The notes below the pieces were generated by a model, which saw only the letters and a list, made by a program, of their open reading frames with translations, was not told the DNA's origin and searched no databases. Below, one piece after another: positions 18,127 through 29,137 of a stretch of 64,000 nt of DNA. Made by a program: the position numbers and the translations under genes. The first letter of the stretch is position 1; every line of letters starts with the position of its first letter. The DNA is from Hyphomicrobium denitrificans 1NES1 (GTDB lineage: Bacteria; Pseudomonadota; Alphaproteobacteria; Rhizobiales; Hyphomicrobiaceae), in NCBI RefSeq assembly GCF_000230975.2, contig NC_021172.1, forward strand, positions 3,038,001 through 3,102,000. The letters are read 5' to 3'.

Positions 18127-19236
18127 GTGGCTCCCTCTCGCGAAACCGACCGCCCCCCGAGCCGCCACGTCATTGACGTGGAACGCCGTCGCGGCAGGGG
18201 TGCACGCTCGAATGCGACGGGGCGGTTCGAGAAAGACGTGCACGAGGCTTTCGACGACGGCTGGGAGAGCCTTGGGCAACTCGAGGCCTTCAAGACGGAA
18301 GTCTTCGAGGACACCACGAAGTCGATCATCGCACGCAATGACAGTCCCGATATTTCGTTCGACGGATCGATCAACCCTTATCGGGGCTGCGAGCACGGTT
18401 GCATCTATTGCTATGCGCGGCCGAGTCATTGCTACCTCGGCCACTCGGCGGGGCTCGATTTCGAAACGAAGCTCTATGCGAAATCCGAGGCTGCGGCGCT
18501 GTTGGAACGCGAGTTCGCCAAGCCCGGCTATCGGCCCTCGACGATCGCGCTCGGTGGCAATACCGATCCCTATCAGCCGATCGAGCGGGAACGCAGGATT
18601 ACACGTTCGATCCTTGAAGTCATGGCGCGCACGAACCACCCCGTCGGCATCATCACCAAGTCGGCGCTCGTTCTTCGCGATATCGACATCCTGCAGCCGA
18701 TGGCCGAGAAAGGCCTTGCGAAAGTCGCCGTCTCAATAACCACCCTCGACCGCCATGTCGCCCGGGCGATGGAGCCACGCGCCGCGACACCTTCCCGACG
18801 CCTCGAAACGGTGCGGCAGCTATCGCAAGCGAGCATTCCCGTCACTGTCATGGTTGCCCCGATCATTCCCGGACTCACCGATCACGAAATCGAACCCATC
18901 CTGGAGGCCGCCCACGAGGCCGGAGCCCGAGATGCAGGCTACGTGCTTCTCAGACTTCCGCTCGAAATCAAGACGCTTTTCCGCGAGTGGCTTGCGGAAG
19001 AATTTCCGGGACGCGCCAATCGCGTCATCTCTCTTTTGCAATCCATGCACGGCGGGCGCGACTACACGCCCGAATTCGGATTGCGCCAGCGCGGCAAAGG
19101 TCCCTACGCGACGCAGATCGCATTGCGCTTCAGATTAGCAAAGCAACGCCTGGGTCTTGGCGGCGAGCGCGACGCGATGCGGACCGACCTTTTCGAACCG
19201 CCTGGAGACAGGGGAAAACAGCTGAAGCTGCTTTGA
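18127..19236 (+). CDS. Radical SAM protein, PA0069 / Rv2578c family
   Basis: A 369-residue protein from a GTG with an AAAGG site just upstream. The radical SAM cluster motif is CEHGCIYCYA with Cys88, Cys92 and Cys95. Further marks are LGGNTDPYQPIERERRITRSILEVM, AVSITTLDRHVARAMEPRAATPSRRLETVRQLS and the IIPGLTDHEIEPIL segment. The family is related to spore photoproduct lyase (SplB), which repairs thymine dimers, but the actual reaction of this family is not established. The candidate LexA box upstream supports a DNA-damage connection. Downstream, rnhB begins 30 bases later on the same strand. Confidence 0.93.
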   Translation: MAPSRETDRPPSRHVIDVERRRGRGARSNATGRFEKDVHEAFDDGWESLGQLEAFKTEVFEDTTKSIIARNDSPDISFDGSINPYRGCEHGCIYCYARPSHCYLGHSAGLDFETKLYAKSEAAALLEREFAKPGYRPSTIALGGNTDPYQPIERERRITRSILEVMARTNHPVGIITKSALVLRDIDILQPMAEKGLAKVAVSITTLDRHVARAMEPRAATPSRRLETVRQLSQASIPVTVMVAPIIPGLTDHEIEPILEAAHEAGARDAGYVLLRLPLEIKTLFREWLAEEFPGRANRVISLLQSMHGGRDYTPEFGLRQRGKGPYATQIALRFRLAKQRLGLGGERDAMRTDLFEPPGDRGKQLKLL

Positions 19237-19266
19237 CGGCTTCTTGCGCGATGATCAATCTCGCGC

Positions 19267-21209
<1,943 letters not shown>

Positions 21210-21215
21210 CTGCGG

Positions 21216-22328
21216 TCAGTCCGAGTTCATCCCGTGCGCGATGACTTTTTTCATCACGCTCGGGAGTGCTTGCGCGTGAAGATCACGGCGGTGAACCCAG
21301 CGGCAGCGATCCTGCTCGGCCCAAAGCGTGAAGCTCGCGTCCACCGGTACCAGCGCGCGGTAGACGACGAGTTCGAGCCGGAAGTGCGTGAAAACATGCA
21401 CCACCGTTCCCGGCACCGTAATCCATGAGGTCGTCACGGGGGCCGATCGCAGAGCTTCCCGTTTCGACGGTGACGCGTCACCCCAATGCGTCGATGGAAC
21501 TTCCAGCATGCCGCCAAGCAGTCCTGCTTCAGGACGCTGCCGGAGCAACACCGCACCGTCTTCCCGCTGTACGAGGAACGCGACGCCGTAACGGGACGGG
21601 CGGGCCAGTTTTTGCGCCTTGATGGGCAAGCTCTCCGCGAGGCCGCGTGCGCTGGCCGCACAATCCTGCTGCACGGGGCAAACAAGACAGGATGGATTTT
21701 TCGGCGTGCAGATTTCTGCGCCCAAATCCATCATGGCTTGCGCAAAGTCTCCGGCCCGCCGGGCGGGAGTCAGCGTTGCCGCGAGATTGCGTATTTCTGA
21801 TTTGGCTGCGGGGAGAGGCTGCTGGACCGCAAAGAGCCGCGACACGACACGCTCGACATTGCCGTCGACCGGGGTCGCTTTCTCTCCAAACGCAATCGCC
21901 GCGATTGCTGCCGCTGTATAAGGACCAATGCCTGGCAATTCGCGCAATTCGTTCTCGGTGCGCGGGAAGGTGCCGCCGAACTCACGCACGACAGCGTCGG
22001 CGCAAGCCTTGAGATTTCGCGCGCGGGAATAGTACCCGAGACCCGCCCATTGCTGCAGGACTTCTTCGAGTGGTGCTGCAGCGAGCGCGGCGACGTTCGG
22101 CCAGCGCGTCACGAATTTCTGGAAATACGGAATGACGGCTTTCACCGTCGTCTGCTGCAGCATGATCTCCGACAGCCAGACGCGATAAGGATCGGCTTTC
22201 TTGCGCGGGCCATAGCGCCAAGGAAGATCGCGGCGCTCGGCCTCGTACCATCTGAGTAATGCCGCGACGGTCTCCGCGCCAGCCGGCCGAAGCGGCAATT
22301 GCTTCTGGTTTTTCTGAGGAGCGCCCAT
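21216..22328 (-). CDS. mutY: A/G-specific adenine glycosylase
   Basis: The ATG at 22328 gives 370 residues and removes an odd 25-residue extension. The enzyme has VWLSEIMLQQTTVKAVIPYF with the catalytic Glu, the helix-hairpin-helix ELPGIGPYTAAAIAAIAFGE, the catalytic Asp in PVDGNVERVVSRL, and a complete [4Fe-4S] loop CTPKNPSCLVCPVQQDC (C-x6-C-x2-C-x5-C). The C-terminal NUDIX-like domain senses 8-oxoG. It removes adenine mispaired with 8-oxoG. Divergent from the DUF721 gene. Confidence 0.97.
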   Translation of the reverse strand: MGAPQKNQKQLPLRPAGAETVAALLRWYEAERRDLPWRYGPRKKADPYRVWLSEIMLQQTTVKAVIPYFQKFVTRWPNVAALAAAPLEEVLQQWAGLGYYSRARNLKACADAVVREFGGTFPRTENELRELPGIGPYTAAAIAAIAFGEKATPVDGNVERVVSRLFAVQQPLPAAKSEIRNLAATLTPARRAGDFAQAMMDLGAEICTPKNPSCLVCPVQQDCAASARGLAESLPIKAQKLARPSRYGVAFLVQREDGAVLLRQRPEAGLLGGMLEVPSTHWGDASPSKREALRSAPVTTSWITVPGTVVHVFTHFRLELVVYRALVPVDASFTLWAEQDRCRWVHRRDLHAQALPSVMKKVIAHGMNSD

Positions 22329-22426
22329 GCGTCCCCTGTTCTCTGGTTGCGCCGGACTATCGAATCGCGTCGACAATGGTAGTTGTCCTTTACGACACCA
22401 CAAGCGAACGCGAGCCTCCGAACGCC

Positions 22427-22981
22427 ATGAACGGCAAACAACCCACAGCCGTGGCGCGGTCCCTGCCGGCCGATACGCGGACCGGTGCAGGATATTTTGC
22501 GCGTTCGGTCGGGGCCTTCATACCCAAAGTTGTAGCGACTGCATTCGAAAAGTTCGGCTTTCACACAGCCGAAATCATGACCTCGTGGGAAACAATCGTC
22601 GGGGTCGATCTGGCGCGGCTGACTCGCCCCGAAGCAATCAAATGGCCGCGCGGAGCCAAGGCGCGTATCGCGTCGGAAGATGATGATGCGCGGGCCGCCG
22701 GGACTACGCTGATCCTCGCCTCGGACCCGGCATTCGCGCTCGAAGTCTCGTATCGGGCCCAGGAAATCATCGATCGGATCAATCGCTATTTCGGCTATCG
22801 CGCCATTGCTCAATTGCGCGTTGTTCAGGTGCCGAAAGCGGAAAACCCGGTAATCAGAGAACGCAGCCTGCACACGCCCGTTAGAAAGCCCGAAATCTCG
22901 ACCCCACGGGCGGCGGAGGGGCTCGTCGCGGCCCTCGATGCGCTCGCAAGCAATATCATGGCCGCCGCCCGGGCGCGCTAA
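22427..22981 (+). CDS. DUF721 (DciA-like) protein
   Basis: A 184-residue protein if the ATG at 22427 is used; ATG 22376 adds 17 residues. The DUF721 core is FIPKVVATAFEKFGFHTAEIMTSWETIVGVDLARLTRPEAIKWPRG and a C-terminal part with ALEVSYRAQEIIDRINRYFGYRAIAQLRVVQVP. DciA proteins of this family load the replicative helicase in most bacteria; the call rests on domain resemblance. It lies divergent to mutY and upstream of two dsbA-like genes and smc, an order that fits chromosome-maintenance housekeeping genes of this group. Confidence 0.88.
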   Translation: MNGKQPTAVARSLPADTRTGAGYFARSVGAFIPKVVATAFEKFGFHTAEIMTSWETIVGVDLARLTRPEAIKWPRGAKARIASEDDDARAAGTTLILASDPAFALEVSYRAQEIIDRINRYFGYRAIAQLRVVQVPKAENPVIRERSLHTPVRKPEISTPRAAEGLVAALDALASNIMAAARAR

Positions 22982-23110
22982 GCCGCCGCAACTCCAATAA
23001 ATAAGCGTTCAGTTGCTATTCAGCGCGCTTTCGGCTTATTCGAGCGCCGGAACCGTGGTACGCGGAGCCCCTGTTTCCCGTCGACATAATTCCCAAAAGG
23101 AGTCACGACC

Positions 23111-23812
23111 TTGAGCGCATGCAGAGACCTTCTTTCGGGCCGTTCCTGGTCGCGCCGTGCAGCGTGGCTCGGCTTCGTGGCAACTGTCGCCCTCAGCGGT
23201 TTCGCGATCGTCGCAGCAGAGCCAAGTCTTGCTCAGCGCAAGCAAGGACCAGCAGAGGTTTCGGTCGACGAGTTGATGAAGCCGACGGATCTTCCCGACC
23301 TCACGCTCGGTTCCGCAGACGCCAAGGTAACTGTCGTCGAATACGCCTCGATGACGTGCCCGCATTGCGCGCATTTCGAGAACGACGTTTTCGACAGCTT
23401 CAAAAAGAAGTACATCGATACCGGCAAGGTTCGCTTCGTATTCCGCGAATTCCCGCTCGACAATCTCGCCGCGGCCGTGTCGATGCTGGCCCGTTGCGCC
23501 GGTGGCGACAAGACCTTCCCGCTGATCGAAACATTCTACGCCAAACAACAGGACTGGGCCTTCACACAGGGCAACCCCGTGCCGCGCCTCTTCGATATCG
23601 CCAAGCAGGCTGGCTTTACCCAGGAAAGCTTTGACAAGTGCCTGACTGATCAGAAACTTCTCGATCAGATCACGGCGCAGCGTACGCGCGCCAGCGACAC
23701 GTTCGGCGTCAATGCCACACCTACATTCTTTATCAACGGCAAGAAGCTTCAGGAAGCGCCAACGCTGGAAGCTTTGGATAAGGTGATCGAGCCGCTGCTG
23801 GCGGCGAAGTAA
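23111..23812 (+). CDS. DsbA-family thioredoxin-fold oxidoreductase, secreted
   Basis: A 233-residue protein starting at TTG 23111, which has AAAAGGAG nine bases upstream. A signal peptide (hydrophobic segment about 18-36) is probably cleaved near PSLA/Q (residue 41). The active site is Cys83-Pro-His-Cys86 (SMTCPHCAHFE) and the cis-proline loop is ATPTFFINGKK. A second cysteine pair (LARCAGG and DKCLTD) suggests a structural disulfide as in BdbD/alpha-DsbA. It would introduce or shuffle disulfides in the periplasm. No DsbB partner is nearby. The next gene encodes a relative. Confidence 0.93.
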   Translation: MSACRDLLSGRSWSRRAAWLGFVATVALSGFAIVAAEPSLAQRKQGPAEVSVDELMKPTDLPDLTLGSADAKVTVVEYASMTCPHCAHFENDVFDSFKKKYIDTGKVRFVFREFPLDNLAAAVSMLARCAGGDKTFPLIETFYAKQQDWAFTQGNPVPRLFDIAKQAGFTQESFDKCLTDQKLLDQITAQRTRASDTFGVNATPTFFINGKKLQEAPTLEALDKVIEPLLAAK

Positions 23813-23826
23813 CCTTGAGATTTCCG

Positions 23827-24624
23827 ATGCCTTCGATCCGCGCCGTGGCTTTTTTCGCCGCCATCATCATAGCGGCAATGGCTGGCGGATGCGGCGCGAC
23901 CCTTCCACAAACGGCGAGCATAACGAACGACGCAAGCGGCGTCGGCGCGGCTTACCCCTCGATTGGCTCAGAGCAGCCCGAAGGTGTTCCAAAGCCGTTT
24001 GGCGAAACATCGGGCCCGGCGACAACTGGCCGGGAAGTTATCGCAAATCCGACCGTCGCGGATATCATGGCACCGAGCCCGCTGCCTGAAATGAGCTGGG
24101 GCAACGCCAATGCACCGGTGACGATCGTGCAGTATGCGTCGCTGACCTGCCCGCACTGCCGGAACTTCCATCTGACAGTTTATCCGGAGTTCAAGCGGCG
24201 CTTCATCGATACAGGCAAGGTTCGCTATATCCTGCGCGAATTTCCGATCGGGAAAACGTCTGGAAACGCGACAATCGCCCTCAGATGCACGCCGCCCGAT
24301 AAGTATATGGATCTCTACGGGAAATTCATGGAGCAGCAGGCGTCGTGGGTGTCGCTGGAAGTCCGGCTCGACGCAATTTACGCCATCGCACGTCAGGTGG
24401 GGATGACGCGCCCGCAGTTTGACGCCTGCTTGCAGAATCAAGGCATGATCGAAAACCTCAAGTGGGTGAAGGATCGCGGGCGCAAGCTCGGTATCGTCGG
24501 AACGCCGAACTTTTTCATCGGCACCAAGCTCATCAAGAAAGAGCTGACGATTGCCGAGATTGCGGACTATGTCCAGCAAGCCGAGCAGCACGGCGGGACA
24601 CCGACGGCGGCAGCAAGTCCTTAG
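23827..24624 (+). CDS. DsbA-family thioredoxin-fold protein, probable lipoprotein
   Basis: A 265-residue protein, taking ATG 23827 (a TTG at 23815 adds four residues). The N-terminal hydrophobic segment ends AAMAGGC at Cys22, a weak lipobox that suggests a membrane-anchored lipoprotein. About 65 residues of Pro/Gly/Ser-rich linker lead to the thioredoxin domain with Cys108-Pro-His-Cys111 (SLTCPHCRNFH) and the cis-proline GTPNFFIGTKL. The domain is clearly paralogous to that of the preceding gene (shared YASxTCPHC, FIDTGKVRxxxREFP). The gene pair lies directly upstream of smc on the same strand. Confidence 0.92.
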   Translation: MPSIRAVAFFAAIIIAAMAGGCGATLPQTASITNDASGVGAAYPSIGSEQPEGVPKPFGETSGPATTGREVIANPTVADIMAPSPLPEMSWGNANAPVTIVQYASLTCPHCRNFHLTVYPEFKRRFIDTGKVRYILREFPIGKTSGNATIALRCTPPDKYMDLYGKFMEQQASWVSLEVRLDAIYAIARQVGMTRPQFDACLQNQGMIENLKWVKDRGRKLGIVGTPNFFIGTKLIKKELTIAEIADYVQQAEQHGGTPTAAASP

Positions 24625-24683
24625 CGACGACCTCGTGCCGGTCCTTAGCCACTCTGAGCAGGCATTGAGGACGACAAGACGAA

Positions 24684-27600
24684 ATGAAAATCACGCGGCT
24701 CCGGCTTCTCGGGTTCAAATCCTTCGTCGATCCGACCGAGCTCGTCATCGAGCCCGGACTGACCGGTGTCGTCGGGCCGAACGGATGCGGCAAGTCGAAC
24801 CTGCTCGAAGCGCTTCGCTGGGTGATGGGCGAGACCTCACACAAATCCATGCGCGCGGCCGCGATGGACGACGTGATTTTTTCCGGAACGACGGGGCGGC
24901 CGGAACGTCAAAGCGCCGAAGTCACAATGTTCCTCGACAACAGCGCCCGTCGCGCGCCGGCCGAGTTCAACGACAGCGATACCATCGAAATCACCCGGCG
25001 CATCGAACGCGACGCGGGATCGGCTTACCGGATCAACGGCCGCGAGGTCCGCGCGCGGGACGTCAAAGTTTTGTTTGAGGACGCGGCCACCGGCGCGCGA
25101 TCGCCAGCGCTCGTACGGCAGGGGCAGATCGGCGAACTCGTCAACGCCAAGCCAGAGCAGCGCCGCCGCATTCTTGAAGACGCGGCCGGCATTGCCGGTT
25201 TGCACACGCGACGCCATGAAGCGGAGCTTCGGCTCAAAGCGGCCGAAACCAATGTCGAACGCCTGAGCGATGTCGTCGGCCAGCTCCAGTCGCAGTCCGA
25301 TTCACTGAAGCGGCAGGCGCGCCAGGCCCGCCGCTATAAAGAAATTTCGGGTGAAATCCGCCAGCAGGAAGCGCTGGCCATGCACCTGACGTGGCAGGAC
25401 GCGCAGGCGAGTGTCGAGACCGACGAAGCGCAGCTCACTGAATCCATGACACGCCTCGGTGCGGCGACGGAAGCGGAAGCCAAGGCCTTCAATGAGGAGC
25501 TTCGTCTCGCCGAGGCGTTGCCGCCGCTTCGCGAAGCTGAGGCCCAGAAAGCCGCAGCCCTGGCGCGCTTCAAGATCGAGCAGGAAAATCTGGACCGCGA
25601 GGCGCAGCGGGCCGCCGATCGGGCGCGCGAACTCGATGCCCGCGTAAAGCAACTGGAAGCGGACCTTTCGCGAGAGTCCGGATTCATCCGGGAAGCCAAG
25701 GAAACGCTCGTTCACCTCGATGCCGATCTGGCGGCCATCAAGGAAGCGGATATCAAGGCCGTCGACGAGGAAGCGACTGAGCGCAGCAATCTCGAACGTG
25801 CGGAGGCACGACGCATCGAAACGGACGCGCATTTTGCCGACATCACGCATCGCGCGGCGGAAGCGCGGGCGCGGCTGCGGAGCCTTGAAGAAGCGCTACA
25901 AGAACGGAAAGACCTCGTCGCGACGATCACGCGGCAAGTCGCATCTTTCGATACACAGATCGCCGACATCACAGCCAAGGCGCCGGACCGGCAGCAGCTG
26001 GATGAGATTTCCGAACGTGGACACGCGCTGTCGCAGGAAATCACCGACATCGAAGCGCAGACGGTCGCCGCAGAAGAAGCCGTAAAGACCACGCAAGCCG
26101 ACGCGAAAGCACGGCGCGATGAAGCGCAGCGCGTGCGCCTTGCCGCGAATGCGTTTTCAACAGAGCGAGAGACGATCGCCAAACTTCTTGCCGTGACGGA
26201 CGAAGGCGCCTACCCGCCCGCCGTTGATCAAATTCGCGTCTCTCCCGGTTATGAGACGGCGCTCGGCGCGGCGCTGGGGGACGATCTCGAAGCGCCTCTC
26301 GCAACGGAAGCCAGCGTTCACTGGCGACATCTCGACGTGCCGGCGGAAGAGCACGCTTTGCCCGCGGAAGCCGAGCCGATGGTGATGCACGTCAACGCTC
26401 CGCAGGAGCTTACGCGCCGGTTGCGCCAGATCGGCGTCGTCCACAGGTCTGCCGGTCCGCTTCTGCAGCCGCATTTGAAACCGGGCCAGCGTCTCGTTTC
26501 TCTCGAAGGCGATCTTTGGCGATGGGATGGCTTCGTCGCGGCGGCCGGAGGCGTGACGCCCGCGGCGCAACGGCTGGCACACAAGAACCGTCTCCTTGAA
26601 CTCGACCGTCAGGCGCAGGCCGTGCTGAACGAGGCCAAGGATACGATCGACGCCGAACGCGCGGCGGCGGATGCGGCGCAAAAAGCGGAATCCGAAGAAC
26701 GTCGTTTGCGGCAGTTATGGCGCGATAAGCAGAACGAGCTGGCACAAGTTCGCCAACGGTTGACGTCGCTTGAAAAGCTTCAGCGCGAAAGCGAGACGCG
26801 GCTTGCCGCCGTCACGGCGCAGAGGGCACGTGCCGACGAAGACCTGACCAATGCACAAGCGCGGCATGTCGAGATCGAAGCTCACATTGTCACGATGAGT
26901 GCGGGCGAAGATCTCGAACCACTGCTCAAGATCGCACAGACGGACGCCGAGCAGGCGCGACGCGAAGTGGCGGAGGCGCGCGTCCGGCTCGGGAGCATCG
27001 AACGCGACCGGCAGATCAGGGCCGAGCGCATCCGGCACGCGAATGCGGACATCGCTCGCTGGCAAGGGCGGCGCGAAAGCGCCGAGCAACAGGTCCAAGC
27101 ACTCGAAGCACGTCTCGCCGAATCGCGGGGCGAGATCGAAGCCAATGCAGACCTTCCGGATCGTATCGCCGCCCAGCGCGAAACGCTGCTGTCGACGCTG
27201 TCACACGCGGATGAAGACCGCAGATCCGCAGCCGACGCCCTTGCCTCGGCGGAAGCGGCGCTCCGCGTCGCGACGGAGGGGCTGAGGGCTGCGCAATCGG
27301 AAGTCTCAAGCGCGCGCGAAGCCAATGCCAGAATTGAAACACGGCTCGAGAATGCGCGTCAGCGCCGGCAGGAGGCTGCTCGGCATATTCGCGAGACGTT
27401 CGGGGTCGCGCCGGAAGACTGCCTTGCAATCGCTGCCGTATCCGAATTCACGACGATCCCGCCGCTTGTTGAGGTCGAGAAGCAGCTTTCGCGGTTGAAG
27501 GCCGACCGCGAACGGCTTGGCGGCGTCAACCTGCAGGCAGACGAAGATCTCGCCGAAGTCTCGAAGCAGCTCGAAGGTCTCACCTCTGAACGCAACGATC

Positions 27601-28145
27601 TGGAGCAGGGTATCCTGAAGCTCAGGGGCGCGATTCAGCAGCTCAACCGGGAAGGCAAAACGCGGTTGGACGAAGCCTTCGCGACCGTCAACGCGCATTT
27701 CGAACGGCTATTCACGCATCTGTTCGGTGGGGGCGAAGCACGTCTCGAGATGATCGAGAGTCCGGAAGATCCTTTAGAGGGCGGTCTTGAGATCATCGCC
27801 AAGCCGCCGGGCAAGAAGCCCGCAACGCTGTCCCTGCTTTCGGGCGGGGAACAGACACTGACGGCGCTGTCGCTCATTTTTGCGGTGTTCCTTACAAACC
27901 CGTCGCCGATCTGCGTACTGGACGAGGTCGATGCGCCGCTCGACGATGCCAACGTCGACCGCTTCTGCCGGCTGATGGAGCAGATGGCGAGCGAGACTGC
28001 GACGCGTTTCCTGGCAATCACGCATCATCCAATGACGATGGCGCGGATGAACCGCTTGTTCGGCGTGACCATGGCGGAAAAGGGCGTGTCCCAGCTTGTA
28101 TCGGTCGACTTGCAGACGGCTCAGAGCTTCCGCGAAGCGGGTTAA
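24684..28145 (+). CDS. smc: Chromosome segregation protein SMC
   Basis: A full-length 1153-residue SMC. The N-terminal Walker A is GPNGCGKSNL (31-40), with the LRWVMGE element following. Two long coiled coils flank a hinge at about residues 490-640 that includes PPAVDQIRVSPGYETALGAALGDDLEAPL and GGVTPAAQRLAHKNRLLE. The C-terminal head has the ABC signature LSGGEQTLTALSLIFAVF and Walker B CVLDEVDAPLDDANVDRF. It compacts and segregates the chromosome with ScpA/ScpB, which are not in the window. It is the last gene of a run that starts with dciA and the dsbA-like pair. Confidence 0.98.
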   Translation: MKITRLRLLGFKSFVDPTELVIEPGLTGVVGPNGCGKSNLLEALRWVMGETSHKSMRAAAMDDVIFSGTTGRPERQSAEVTMFLDNSARRAPAEFNDSDTIEITRRIERDAGSAYRINGREVRARDVKVLFEDAATGARSPALVRQGQIGELVNAKPEQRRRILEDAAGIAGLHTRRHEAELRLKAAETNVERLSDVVGQLQSQSDSLKRQARQARRYKEISGEIRQQEALAMHLTWQDAQASVETDEAQLTESMTRLGAATEAEAKAFNEELRLAEALPPLREAEAQKAAALARFKIEQENLDREAQRAADRARELDARVKQLEADLSRESGFIREAKETLVHLDADLAAIKEADIKAVDEEATERSNLERAEARRIETDAHFADITHRAAEARARLRSLEEALQERKDLVATITRQVASFDTQIADITAKAPDRQQLDEISERGHALSQEITDIEAQTVAAEEAVKTTQADAKARRDEAQRVRLAANAFSTERETIAKLLAVTDEGAYPPAVDQIRVSPGYETALGAALGDDLEAPLATEASVHWRHLDVPAEEHALPAEAEPMVMHVNAPQELTRRLRQIGVVHRSAGPLLQPHLKPGQRLVSLEGDLWRWDGFVAAAGGVTPAAQRLAHKNRLLELDRQAQAVLNEAKDTIDAERAAADAAQKAESEERRLRQLWRDKQNELAQVRQRLTSLEKLQRESETRLAAVTAQRARADEDLTNAQARHVEIEAHIVTMSAGEDLEPLLKIAQTDAEQARREVAEARVRLGSIERDRQIRAERIRHANADIARWQGRRESAEQQVQALEARLAESRGEIEANADLPDRIAAQRETLLSTLSHADEDRRSAADALASAEAALRVATEGLRAAQSEVSSAREANARIETRLENARQRRQEAARHIRETFGVAPEDCLAIAAVSEFTTIPPLVEVEKQLSRLKADRERLGGVNLQADEDLAEVSKQLEGLTSERNDLEQGILKLRGAIQQLNREGKTRLDEAFATVNAHFERLFTHLFGGGEARLEMIESPEDPLEGGLEIIAKPPGKKPATLSLLSGGEQTLTALSLIFAVFLTNPSPICVLDEVDAPLDDANVDRFCRLMEQMASETATRFLAITHHPMTMARMNRLFGVTMAEKGVSQLVSVDLQTAQSFREAG

Positions 28146-28233
28146 CGCGAGATCGAGGCTCTGCGGTCCCATCCCCGGTGGAACCGCATTTCGCGAGATG
28201 CGTTCTCTAATTCTAAGGGAATGGAGGCCGCCA

Positions 28234-28467
28234 GTGGCAAGGCAGCAATATTCGCCGACAAAGGGCGAAGTTCTCGAGCCGACGGACGCGAGGCAAGCCA
28301 GCCCTCGGAAAATGAATTTTCGCGTTTTGATCATTTCGACCGCATTGATCGTCGTGATCTTCGCCGCGTTTACAATTGCTTTCTTTTATCAGACGCCCCC
28401 GTCTATGGATGCTTCCAGCGGGCCGCAACCTTCGACAACCTCACCGGCAACGGGCGTTCAACCGTAG
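28234..28467 (+). CDS. Small single-span membrane protein, unknown function
   Basis: A 77-residue product from a GTG at 28234 that has GGAGG with ideal spacing (28223-28227). It has a polar N-terminus, one strong hydrophobic segment at about residues 29-52 (FRVLIISTALIVVIFAAFTIAFFY) and a Pro/Ser/Thr-rich tail. Longer in-frame readings begin inside smc and lack a good site. It lies 88 bases after smc on the same strand. I do not recognise a family. Confidence 0.7.
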   Translation: MARQQYSPTKGEVLEPTDARQASPRKMNFRVLIISTALIVVIFAAFTIAFFYQTPPSMDASSGPQPSTTSPATGVQP

Positions 28468-28630
28468 GCGGACGATGCCCTGGCGGGCTTTTGTATCTCG
28501 TCTAAGTAGCCCGCCGGAAGCAGCTTTTCGAGTTCTGCCTGGAGTTGTTGCGGAATGCTATTTCCGCCGACAGGCCAATGGCTGCGCCGTTTCGCCGTAC
28601 CTGCCGCAGCGGCCGCCCGTTCCCATTTTC

Positions 28631-28659
28631 TTGACACCCCCAGACCCCCTATCTATGGT
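28631..28659 (+). promoter_or_regulatory. Probable sigma-70 promoter of the F0 operon
   Basis: TTGACA (28631-28636) is a perfect -35 and is followed after exactly 17 bases by TATGGT (28654-28659) as a -10. It lies 58 bases upstream of the atpI start, in the gap that separates the small membrane gene from the atp genes. Confidence 0.7.
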
Positions 28660-28717
28660 CCGCGCCGTCGATCTCCCGTAGCGGCCGATTTTCCGCGATT
28701 TCTGGATGGTTTGAACC

Positions 28718-29119
28718 ATGTCCGGCGATGGCAAAGGTCAATCTCCGGGCAACGGCGAAATTAGCCCGGAAGACCGTGAAGCACTCCGCAAACGGTCGGA
28801 GGAACTCGGCCAAAAGCTCGATGCGCTCAAATCGCAACGAGCGCAGGCCGAACGGCCGGCGAACCAGGGAAGCCAGTCCTCCGATTTTGGGGCGGCTTTC
28901 AAGTTTGCCGCTGAGTTGGTCGTCGGAGTTGCTGTCGGCGGCGGACTTGGCTGGGCGCTCGATAAGCAATTTGGCACGGCGCCTTGGCTGATGATCGTTC
29001 TGGTCATCCTGGGCTTCGCTGCAGGTCTTCTGAATGTTGTCCGCGCCGCCCAAGAGGCGCAGGCAAAAAATGAGCCGCTGCAAAAGGCAGCGCCTTCGGT
29101 AAAAGACGACGACGAATGA
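28718..29119 (+). CDS. atpI: ATP synthase F0 accessory protein AtpI
   Basis: A 133-residue protein: a charged N-terminal half with a predicted coiled region (EALRKRSEELGQKLDALKSQ), then two hydrophobic segments (KFAAELVVGVAVGGGLGWALD and WLMIVLVILGFAAGLLNVVR), the two-span AtpI/DUF2062-like arrangement. AtpI is thought to help assembly of the c-ring or magnesium supply to the F0 sector. It is the first gene of the F0 operon, 58 bases downstream of a good promoter and 18 bases before atpB. Confidence 0.9.
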   Translation: MSGDGKGQSPGNGEISPEDREALRKRSEELGQKLDALKSQRAQAERPANQGSQSSDFGAAFKFAAELVVGVAVGGGLGWALDKQFGTAPWLMIVLVILGFAAGLLNVVRAAQEAQAKNEPLQKAAPSVKDDDE

Positions 29120-29137
29120 GACGCAGGGGGTAGGAAC

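Noticed and set aside
28482..28515. Inverted repeat GGCGGGCT / AGCCCGCC with 18-base loop after the small gene
   Set aside because: Could be a terminator, but no T-run follows on either strand and the loop is long; not strong enough to list.
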